From Litorimonas sp964425355 (lineage in GTDB: Bacteria > Pseudomonadota > Alphaproteobacteria > Caulobacterales > Maricaulaceae), in contig CAYRMO010000022.1 in assembly GCA_964425355.1 (NCBI GenBank), positions 1 to 30,606 on the forward strand: DNA of 30,606 nt, read 5' to 3'. Position numbers and translations under genes: made by a program. Every line of letters starts with the position of its first letter. Position 1 is the first letter of the stretch. Below the pieces are notes generated by a model. That model was not told the origin of the DNA, ran no database searches, and saw only the letters and a list, made by a program, of their open reading frames with translations. Of the stretch, positions 1 through 6,701 are shown in pieces.

Positions 1-1
1 A

Positions 2-568
2 TGGGGCACGCAGGGCGATATTATTTTTAGAACCTCTCTCGCCTATGAAATCGCGCTTGCGCCGATGATTTCGGGTGTCATGCCATCAATGCCTAGCCGC
101 GTGGGGGAAATTTCGGGACGCGTTGGTGCGATTGATACCTCTCCATCTCCTCAACCATTGAACAGCCAACCCCTGATAAGCTTCACGGATAATGCTCAAC
201 AAGCTGGTTGGGTTGCAGAAACATGGCGTCGCCAGGATAATAGTTTTGTCTCTCGCTTTAGTGGGATAGCTCTACAAACAGGTGATCCAAATCTAAATAT
301 TGATATATTGCTGCCTTCTCAATTGCAGCCGCCGCATAAATTAATCCTACGACAAATCTCGCCGACGGATCAGAAAATTTCTGAAATCGCGGTAAATGGG
401 TCAAAAACGCAAAGCCTATCCCTGCCTTCTGTAAATGGTGACTATCTCATTTACGTTGATTCTCACCTCGCAGATTCAGATGGGTTGCCCATTTCAACGC
501 GCTCAAATATTTTGAGTGTAAAACTAAGCTCGATCCCGCAACCAGCAGATGATGGGGGTGGTTCATGA
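2..568 (+). CDS. DUF4255 / Pvc16-like eCIS tail-cap protein, 3' part (5' end outside window)
   Basis: The reading frame is open from the left edge. The residues before the first ATG (position 65) read ...FRTSLAYEIALAP, which resembles the end of a Pvc16_N/DUF4255 domain (the typical family text is YxLSxAYEVALVP). I therefore treat this as the C-terminal part of a longer protein rather than a gene starting at 65. In Afp/PVC particles, Afp16/Pvc16 terminates the tube and sheath; that role is inferred from the family. After the domain end comes a roughly 140-residue beta-rich extension with repeated hydrophobic/serine alternation and an acidic, Gly-rich tail (ADDGGGS). Its stop codon overlaps the ATPase start (ATGA at 565-568), so the two are co-translated. 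The partial domain limits certainty; the extension itself is not recognised. Confidence 0.6.
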   Translation, partial: WGTQGDIIFRTSLAYEIALAPMISGVMPSMPSRVGEISGRVGAIDTSPSPQPLNSQPLISFTDNAQQAGWVAETWRRQDNSFVSRFSGIALQTGDPNLNIDILLPSQLQPPHKLILRQISPTDQKISEIAVNGSKTQSLSLPSVNGDYLIYVDSHLADSDGLPISTRSNILSVKLSSIPQPADDGGGS

Positions 569-1875
569 TGATGTCCACCTTATCTCCAGAATGGGACAGG
601 ATCGATATATTGGTCGATATTGCTCAAGAAAATCGTAAATCAGGTAAGATCAGTGATGTCTTGCTTGAGCGTTTACAAACGCAACAAAATAATGTGCTTG
701 AATTAAGAGAAGCGGGCGATTGGAATACCTTAACAGATGAGACGCTCTCAAATCTAGAATACGATATTTTAGCCTGTATTATTGCGCCTCTGCTATCACC
801 GCGCATCGCTTGGCTCTATCGATCTTTGCAGGGACAAAATGACAAACCCACTGCAAATTTACATTTCATTCAAGAACTTTTGAATCTCCTCCCCAAAGAC
901 ATTCCCGACATGTTCGCAGCAATTAAAAAAGGATCAAAATTAGAGAAGCTGAACCTAATCAAGACGGACGGCGCGGGCCCCTTCACAAAAATTGAACCCG
1001 CATTGAAACTCACACAAAAGATCTTCGGAACGTCAAATGAGATCGTGTCCCCACCGGGCACGCATTTGATTGAGAGTCCGGCGAGTTGGGATGACCTAAT
1101 ATTGCCGAGGTCCCAAATGACGCGTTTGCGCGAATACCTATCCTATATTCATTGTCGAGATCTTATTGAAAATGAATGGGGCGGGCGGGCTTCACCCGGA
1201 CCGGTTGCCTTATTCTGCGGCGCCTCAGGGACTGGCAAAACTTTTGCCGCCAGTGTTTTGGCAAATGCCCTGGGGTGGCCGCTTTTTCGGGTGGATCTTG
1301 GCCGGTTGGTTTCCAAATATATTGGAGAGACGGAAAAGAACCTAAACGCTTTATTTGATGCCGCCCATGGTCAAAATATGATCCTGCAATTTGACGAGGC
1401 CGATGCTCTATTCTCAAAACGGGGGGAGATCAAAGATGCCCGGGATCGCTATGCAAATATGGAAGTGTCTCATCTTTTAACGCGTATCGAGGCGCATAAA
1501 GGCCCCTGTATTCTGACGACAAATTTGAGAGATCAAATGGATGTGGCTTTCGCGCGTCGCTTTCAGATCGTCGTAGATTTCCCACGTCCCGATATTGAGG
1601 CCCGAAAAAGACTTTGGAAACGAAGCTTGCCGCCGCGCGCGCCTATGGATGATAATATGGACTTCGGTCTGGTTGCACAAAGTGTACGGCTTAATGGAGG
1701 CAGTATAAGAAATGCAGCGCACCATAGTGCTGTTATGGCCGCCCATGCGGAGGAGGCGCTCGGCCTGAAACACATTTCACAGGCCGTTTGGTGCGAGCTT
1801 TCTAAAGAAGGTCGCCCCCTATCACATAGCGAAATCGGCGATCTTGCCCCTTTTCTTGAAAAGGGGACAGCATGA
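565..1875 (+). CDS. AAA+ ATPase of eCIS (Afp15/Pvc15-like)
   Basis: A 436-residue AAA+ ATPase. The P-loop GASGTGKT lies near residues 219-226, Walker B ILQFDEADALF near 273-283, a sensor-1-like TTN near 318 and an arginine-finger-like ARRF near 329-332. The N-terminal ~190 residues are a non-ATPase helical domain, as in other Afp15-type ATPases. In Afp/PVC/MAC clusters this ATPase is a fixed component, thought to act in assembly or cargo handling inside the cell rather than as part of the particle; that is family knowledge. The start lies in three consecutive ATGs (565, 568, 571); 565 gives the ATGA overlap with the upstream gene, and a GGGGGTGG Shine-Dalgarno lies just before it. Its 3' end overlaps the next ORF by 4 nt. 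The family is clear; the exact role is inferred. Confidence 0.92.
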   Translation: MMMSTLSPEWDRIDILVDIAQENRKSGKISDVLLERLQTQQNNVLELREAGDWNTLTDETLSNLEYDILACIIAPLLSPRIAWLYRSLQGQNDKPTANLHFIQELLNLLPKDIPDMFAAIKKGSKLEKLNLIKTDGAGPFTKIEPALKLTQKIFGTSNEIVSPPGTHLIESPASWDDLILPRSQMTRLREYLSYIHCRDLIENEWGGRASPGPVALFCGASGTGKTFAASVLANALGWPLFRVDLGRLVSKYIGETEKNLNALFDAAHGQNMILQFDEADALFSKRGEIKDARDRYANMEVSHLLTRIEAHKGPCILTTNLRDQMDVAFARRFQIVVDFPRPDIEARKRLWKRSLPPRAPMDDNMDFGLVAQSVRLNGGSIRNAAHHSAVMAAHAEEALGLKHISQAVWCELSKEGRPLSHSEIGDLAPFLEKGTA

Positions 1876-2111
1876 TAAAAATTGATCGTTTTAATCTAGA
1901 ACTTCCGGAGGAAATGCGTCATCGCGCGCGTCGAATATTTGAACAGGTTTCCAAAAACCTAGAGCGCCAAAAATTCAAAAGTCGCGTAGATATAGCCAAT
2001 CTGACGATTCCAGATTTAGAAATCGACCCTTCAATATCTGATCAGAAAATCGCCGACCTTATTGCGTGTCAAATCTCCTATGAAATTAAGTCTCAGGGAG
2101 GGTGCTCATGA
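1872..2111 (+). CDS. Small conserved-position eCIS protein of unknown function
   Basis: A 79-residue protein translationally coupled on both sides: ATGA overlaps with the ATPase (1872-1875) and with the next gene (2108-2111). The sequence begins with a basic amphipathic helix (EEMRHRARRIFEQVSKNLERQ), followed by a segment rich in Ile, Leu and Asp. There is no signal peptide or membrane segment. I do not recognise a named family. Its place between the ATPase and the tube-adaptor protein, and the tight coupling, make it a real gene and probably a structural or chaperone-like accessory of the particle. Nothing in the sequence settles which. Confidence 0.75.
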   Translation: MIKIDRFNLELPEEMRHRARRIFEQVSKNLERQKFKSRVDIANLTIPDLEIDPSISDQKIADLIACQISYEIKSQGGCS

Positions 2112-2755
2112 AGTCTACCAAAGGACTCCTTATTGAATATGGCCTGAGTTTGCCGCCATTGGTGATTAGTTTCGATTTTAACCCTGAAACCATTAGCAGG
2201 ACTCGCTCGGCGACGGTCAATGATTCTCAAACAACAGCAAATCGTGGCGGATATGGATTCACGACGCCGAATGAAAGCGCGAGAGCGGCTCAAGGCATAT
2301 CGATGAGTGCAGAGACATTTTCTGTCAAGATTCTTTTAGATGCGACGGACCGCATGAATGATGGAGAACCTATCGCGACAGTATCTGGCATCCAGCCTGA
2401 GATAGATACATTACGGTCTATGGTTGAACCTAAAATTCAACTTACGGGCGGCATGCGTATTTTATCAGCGCTTGATTCAAGTGACGGCCAAGATGCTGCG
2501 TTTACACGCGAATTTGCATCCGTTTTGATATTTGTTTGGGGTTTGAAAATTCTTCCGGTTTTTTTGACCAGCGTGCAAATTGACGAGAAGGCTCATTTAC
2601 CAAGCTTATTTCCCTATCGCGCCGAAGCTACGCTTCAAATGCAAGTCATCGAGAGCAACAACCCATTCTATAAGGTCGAACTTCTCCGTCAGATGGTTGG
2701 GAGTGCGCTAAATGTTGGGCGATTGGGCGCCAGTGTTGTCAGTGGAGTATTATAG
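2108..2755 (+). CDS. CIS tube protein, Afp7/Pvc7-like tube-baseplate adaptor (N-terminal domain type)
   Basis: A 215-residue protein starting with a KGLLIEYG...PPLVISFDFNPETISRTR segment. This is the hallmark of the CIS tube-protein N-terminal domain, where a strand carrying FxFNPxxxxxxR begins a tube-like fold. In Afp and PVC this domain joins the inner tube to the spike hub, with a LysM-type part following; here the LysM part is a separate gene just downstream. ATG 2108 is preferred over an in-frame GTG at 2102: it overlaps the upstream stop as ATGA and has a strong AGGGAGGG Shine-Dalgarno. The C-terminus (LPSLFPYRAEATLQMQVIE) also fits the family. The subfamily call is firm; its place in the particle is inferred from homologues. 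Confidence 0.85.
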   Translation: MKSTKGLLIEYGLSLPPLVISFDFNPETISRTRSATVNDSQTTANRGGYGFTTPNESARAAQGISMSAETFSVKILLDATDRMNDGEPIATVSGIQPEIDTLRSMVEPKIQLTGGMRILSALDSSDGQDAAFTREFASVLIFVWGLKILPVFLTSVQIDEKAHLPSLFPYRAEATLQMQVIESNNPFYKVELLRQMVGSALNVGRLGASVVSGVL

Positions 2756-3082
2756 ATGAAAGACAAGTCCAGATACCGTTCTGTAAAGTCTTTTTCGCCT
2801 GACCCACGGGGCAATTCAGATTTCATCGGTGTGCGTCCACGCGATATTCCACATGTTGAAGCTTTGGCGGAACATATGGTGAAATCTGGAGAACGAGGTG
2901 AACAGCTCTCTCAGTTTTATTATAAAGAGCCTCGCCTCTGGTATCGTTTAGGGGATGCCAATAGTCGGTTTTTATATTCAGAAGACATGGTCTTAGATCG
3001 GGAAAACTCCGACGAATCTGATGTTTTGAACCGTGAAGACAGAATTGGTCGGATCATTTTAATCCCAGGCGCGAGGGATTAA
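2756..3082 (+). CDS. LysM-like tail protein (gpX/Afp7 C-terminal-like)
   Basis: A 108-residue protein starting directly after the preceding stop codon (TAG then ATG). Residues ~40-105 follow the LysM-like pattern of phage tail protein X and baseplate adaptors: HMVKSGERGEQLSQFYYKEP, then RLWYRLGDANS, a short acidic insert, and GRIILIPGARD. The order is beta-alpha-alpha-beta with the characteristic YYxxPRLWxxLxDAN core. In eCIS this domain stabilises the spike hub or anchors the tube base; it is not expected to bind peptidoglycan. In Afp/PVC it is usually the C-terminal half of the gene upstream, so here the protein is naturally split in two. The split looks genuine because both halves have complete ends and no frameshift signature. 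Confidence 0.72.
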   Translation: MKDKSRYRSVKSFSPDPRGNSDFIGVRPRDIPHVEALAEHMVKSGERGEQLSQFYYKEPRLWYRLGDANSRFLYSEDMVLDRENSDESDVLNREDRIGRIILIPGARD

Positions 3083-3083
3083 C

Positions 3084-4226
3084 ATGGTTGGATTTCTTGG
3101 ATTAGATGGACCCTTTCGCCAACCTGCAGGCTGTGTCATTGAGTCAGCTCCGGGCAAGGCGTTACGCAACTTTCACGGCGTTTTGACGCGCGTCAATATA
3201 GACACATCCAGAAACAAAGCCGCGACAGCGACTTTGTCCTTTACGGCTCCGGTTGATGAAAATGACAATTGGTTCATTCAAGATAGTGAAGAAATATCTG
3301 TCGGACAGACCCTAATTATTTCGGCTCGGTTTAGTCCACTTGAAGTCGTGCCGATTTTTGATGGTCTCATTACATCGCTTTCGCCCTCTTATACAAAGAA
3401 CCGAGGGGAAGCCGCGGTTGAAGTACAATGCAAAGATAAAACAGTATGGATGGACCGCGAGTTTAGAAAGCGAAGCTGGTCGGTCGATGACCAGATGGAT
3501 GATGTTCGATTTGTAACCGACATGGCAGCGTTACATGGCCTTACTGCAGACCCAGACAATCAAAATGGGTTAACCCAATTTCCGAATGTCCAAAATAATA
3601 CAGATGCTGGCTTTATGTATGATCGAGCCTGTCGCAGTGACTATGAATTCTACATCCGTGACAACAAGATCTATTTCGGGCCTTTGAGACTAAGCGCTGA
3701 CCCGCAACCCAATATAAATATTTATGCGGGCCATCAAACGAATTGTCTGGATTTTCAGCTAAACCATAGCGGCACGAAAGCTGATAAAATTATGGCAACA
3801 GTTGCAACCGAGTCAGGAGACTCGGTTGAACAAATTGAGGTTCAAAGTGACCTGGATGTAATGGGGCCATCTCCCGCCCAAAATATTACTGCGCCTTTGG
3901 GCGAAAATATTCTCTATATGACCCGTAATCGGACGCCGCATTTGGAAGATGCCGAAAAATATGCTCTCGCCCATGCCAATCGAGAGGCGATGAATAGAAT
4001 TACGGCGACGGGTGAATTAGATTCGACACTCTATGCGCATATTTTAAAAGTCGGATTGCCAGTTGGCGTTTCTGGTGGCGGCAAAACTTATAGTGGTCGC
4101 TATTATGTAGACAGCGTTGTTCATGATTTTAGCCATGACGGCTACAAACAGAAATTTTCCTTAATTCGAAACGGTATTGGCGATGACCTCGACTATAATA
4201 CGAGCGTTCTTGCGGGGATTTTCTGA
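3084..4226 (+). CDS. Spike hub protein, phage late control D / Afp8 N-terminal-like
   Basis: A 380-residue protein with the layout of gpD/gp27-type hub proteins. It has an N-terminal beta-barrel domain (residues ~1-120, including SLSPSYTKNRGEAAVEVQCKD), a middle region with YDRACRSDYEFYIRDNKIYFGP near 180-205 (the gpD-family segment in which a residue is read in a new frame of reference), and a C-terminal barrel ending in RYYVDSVVHDFSHDGYKQKFSLIRN. The hub trimer carries the spike and joins it to the tube. One nucleotide separates it from the upstream gene and 13 nt from the spike gene. In VgrG/Afp8 the hub and spike are fused; here they are two cistrons. Confidence 0.85.
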   Translation: MVGFLGLDGPFRQPAGCVIESAPGKALRNFHGVLTRVNIDTSRNKAATATLSFTAPVDENDNWFIQDSEEISVGQTLIISARFSPLEVVPIFDGLITSLSPSYTKNRGEAAVEVQCKDKTVWMDREFRKRSWSVDDQMDDVRFVTDMAALHGLTADPDNQNGLTQFPNVQNNTDAGFMYDRACRSDYEFYIRDNKIYFGPLRLSADPQPNINIYAGHQTNCLDFQLNHSGTKADKIMATVATESGDSVEQIEVQSDLDVMGPSPAQNITAPLGENILYMTRNRTPHLEDAEKYALAHANREAMNRITATGELDSTLYAHILKVGLPVGVSGGGKTYSGRYYVDSVVHDFSHDGYKQKFSLIRNGIGDDLDYNTSVLAGIF

Positions 4227-4239
4227 TGGGAGCTGATCG

Positions 4240-5055
4240 ATGACAGACCCTTTCACAGAAGGATGTGATGAGAATATTCGCCAAGAATATTTTGGAAAAT
4301 ATCGCGGATTTGTAACGGATAATGAAGACCCTGATCGGTTAGGGCGTCTGAAATTAACTGTGCCTTCCTTACTCGAAACATCAGAATTGGAATGGGCCTT
4401 ACCCTGTATGCCGTTTGGCGGATTGCCCGAATATGGATTTTTCATGATACCTGAAGTGGGCGCTCAGGTTTGGGTTGAATTTGAACAAGGCAATCTCGCC
4501 TACCCAATTTGGACGGGTACCTTTTGGCAACCCGAAAGCGAGGTCCCAGAAGAAATTAGTTCTGAAGGCCCCACAGCGCGACTGATAAAAACGCCATCCG
4601 GTCATATATTGCATATGGAAGATAAAGAGGATGCGGAAATCATCCATCTAAAACATATGATTGGTTCCGAGCTCTTGATAGATGAAAAGGGTAGCTTGGC
4701 GCTTACCGATCAAAATGGCGCAACGCTCACAATTGATGCGGATGCCGGTGAAATAATTGTCGCCGATAGCAATGGCAATACAATGACGATGAGCTCTAGT
4801 GGCACAACTGTTGAAGATTCTAACGGCAATAAAATTGAAATGACCGCCTCCGGTATTACCGTCAAAGGTCAGCAAGTCGTTATTGATGGCCAGACGGTTA
4901 TGCTTGGAGGCCAAGGTGGTGAGCCCATTATTAAGGGCCAGAGTTTCTTAAGCTTATTCATGACCCACATGCACCCGACCGCAATGGGGCCAAGTGGCCC
5001 GCCTATTCCTCAGGGTGAAATGAGTACCTTGTCAACAAAGGTCTTAACGTCATGA
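4240..5055 (+). CDS. Spike protein, baseplate assembly protein V / gp5-like
   Basis: A 271-residue protein with an N-terminal OB-fold of the gpV/gp5 type (YRGFVTDNEDPDRLGRLKL, then PEVGAQVWVEFEQGNLAYPIWTGTFW, residues ~20-90). From about residue 110 there is a run of short beta-helix repeats (LLIDEKGSLALTDQNGATL..., DSNGNTMTMSSSG, DSNGNKIEMTASG). These build the needle. The C-terminal HMHPTAMGPSGPPIPQ resembles the His/Pro-containing tip region of gpV-type spikes that lack a separate PAAR gene, and no PAAR ORF was seen nearby. The stop codon overlaps the gp25-like start (ATGA, 5052-5055). Confidence 0.88.
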   Translation: MTDPFTEGCDENIRQEYFGKYRGFVTDNEDPDRLGRLKLTVPSLLETSELEWALPCMPFGGLPEYGFFMIPEVGAQVWVEFEQGNLAYPIWTGTFWQPESEVPEEISSEGPTARLIKTPSGHILHMEDKEDAEIIHLKHMIGSELLIDEKGSLALTDQNGATLTIDADAGEIIVADSNGNTMTMSSSGTTVEDSNGNKIEMTASGITVKGQQVVIDGQTVMLGGQGGEPIIKGQSFLSLFMTHMHPTAMGPSGPPIPQGEMSTLSTKVLTS

Positions 5056-5453
5056 GAGATGCCCGCTTACCTTCGATTTCTTATATGAGCTTTCCATTTC
5101 GGATTGGAAAAACAGGCGCGCAGACCTCTAATCGAGTTGCCCATATTCGAGAACAAATTGAACAGATTTTATTTACGACACCTGGTGAAAGAGTGTTTCG
5201 TCCGGAATTTGGTGCGGGTGTGAGACACCTAATCTTTGAACCAAATAATGATGTCTTAGGGGCACTCTTGCTCAGACGCTTACAGGCGGCCTTAGAACCA
5301 GCTCTAAGAGGCGAAGTTGATCCACAATCGCTCGAAATTGACGTCGCAAGTGATCCAAATCACGGCGAAAGATTAAATGTCAAAATATCATATACCCTGG
5401 CCGCCATCGGTCATCGGGACGAACTCATAGCACGCTTGGATACATCACTTTGA
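5052..5453 (+). CDS. gp25-like baseplate wedge protein (GPW/gp25 family, Afp9-like)
   Basis: A 133-residue protein with the family pattern: SFPFRIGKTGAQ at the N-terminus, HIREQIEQILFTTPGERVFRPEFGAG in the middle and RLDTSL at the end. The phrase LxTxPGERxxxPxFGxG is diagnostic of gp25/GPW proteins, which sit at the centre of the baseplate wedge and nucleate the sheath. ATG 5052 gives the ATGA overlap with the spike gene; an in-frame Met at residue 12 (5085) is an alternative start that would align better with short homologues. Length fits the family. Confidence 0.92.
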   Translation: MRDARLPSISYMSFPFRIGKTGAQTSNRVAHIREQIEQILFTTPGERVFRPEFGAGVRHLIFEPNNDVLGALLLRRLQAALEPALRGEVDPQSLEIDVASDPNHGERLNVKISYTLAAIGHRDELIARLDTSL

Positions 5454-5468
5454 TAGATGAGGAGAAAC

Positions 5469-6701
5469 ATGGCTGTAACGCCTGAAAATAAACTAATTTT
5501 CCACCCCCCGGATCAAACCAATTGTTTTCGGTGTGCGGAACGGGTCACGCAATTGCCGTCAACATTGCCGCCTGTTGGCGATGATTTTGATTGGCGTGTG
5601 CGAGACTTTGACGGGTTTCGACAATTCATGATGGAAGATTTGGCGGCCAGATTTCCGGAACGAAAGCGATGGACGCCTGCTGATATAGAAGTTGTTATTG
5701 TTGAAGCCTTAGCCGCTCAATTAGATCAGCTATCTGACTCAGCTGATCGGGTGTTTGCTGAAGGATTTATCGAAACGGCGCGAAATCCAGCGTCCCTTCG
5801 AAAACTCCTTTCTTTGGTTGGGTATGACTCTGTTGCCATGGCGCATGCCCAAGAGCAGATTGATCTTGATGGGACCATAAGTGCTGCGGAACAAAATGAC
5901 GTTCTAGAAAATTTTTGGGAAACAAACCCTTTCGCCATGGAAACCGCGCGCCGGGCTGGGCCGCAGCAAATTCGCACACAGCATCGTATGGTATCTATAG
6001 GCGATTACGCGGAGCGCCTCGAAGATCACCCGCTTGTATTGCGGGCGAAAAGTACGACGCGCTGGACCGGAAGTTGGTCCAGCATGTTCATCGCTTTGAT
6101 ACTTTGGAATGATCAGAAACGACTGGATGATTTATTACCTCAGCTTGGAAGTGATCCAAATTCTGAACAATTCCGTCTCATCTCTCGGCTGAGGGCTGAT
6201 ATAAATAGATTTAACCGAGAGCGCCGAATCCCTATCCCAGATTGGAACCAGCCACAAACACCGCGCTCAATTTTAAGGGCTTACGTCAATCAGTATCGCC
6301 AAGTTGGACAAGAAGTTTTCCTAGATGATGCGATCCCTGTCGGCATTACGATTGTGGCGTCAATTAATGTCAGCCATAATTACTTTGCTTCAGAAGTAAA
6401 AATGGCGGCTCTATCGGCACTGGGGCGTGGGGCAGGCGGTTATTTTGAACCTGGCCGTCTCCGGTTTGGGGAAGATATTTTTGCCTCTGATATTATCGCG
6501 ACTTTGATGTCTTTGGATGGTGTCGACAATGTGTGTTTGATCCGCTTCAAACGAACAGGGGCGGAATTTCCAGATGAAACCGCCTCTGGCCGAATTATAT
6601 TAGACGGTTTGGAAATCGCGGTTTGCGACAATGATCCCGCAACGATCCAAATAGGCCGCGGTTATGTCACCCTACAGATGAATGGGGGGCTGGGCGCATG
6701 A
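5469..6701 (+). CDS. Baseplate J-like wedge protein (Afp11-like), shorter of two
   Basis: A protein of about 410 residues. I choose ATG 5469 because GAGGAGA lies just upstream; ATG 5457 is also in frame, four codons earlier. The N-terminal ~120 residues contain FDWRVRDFDGFRQFMMEDL, PADIEVVIVEALAAQLDQLSDSADRVFAEGF and ETARNPASLRKLLSLVGY. This is the helical segment typical of eCIS putative baseplate assembly proteins of the gpJ/gp6 type. The C-terminal part ends with a compact domain found in J-like proteins (YFEPGRLRFGEDIFASDIIATLMSLDGV). J-like proteins form the wedge dimer around the hub. A 4-nt overlap couples it to the longer paralogue that follows. Confidence 0.82.
   Translation: MAVTPENKLIFHPPDQTNCFRCAERVTQLPSTLPPVGDDFDWRVRDFDGFRQFMMEDLAARFPERKRWTPADIEVVIVEALAAQLDQLSDSADRVFAEGFIETARNPASLRKLLSLVGYDSVAMAHAQEQIDLDGTISAAEQNDVLENFWETNPFAMETARRAGPQQIRTQHRMVSIGDYAERLEDHPLVLRAKSTTRWTGSWSSMFIALILWNDQKRLDDLLPQLGSDPNSEQFRLISRLRADINRFNRERRIPIPDWNQPQTPRSILRAYVNQYRQVGQEVFLDDAIPVGITIVASINVSHNYFASEVKMAALSALGRGAGGYFEPGRLRFGEDIFASDIIATLMSLDGVDNVCLIRFKRTGAEFPDETASGRIILDGLEIAVCDNDPATIQIGRGYVTLQMNGGLGA

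Noticed and set aside
65..568. A complete gene starting at ATG 65
   Set aside because: The frame is open to the left edge and the residues before ATG 65 match the end of a DUF4255 domain, so the gene is cut by the window.
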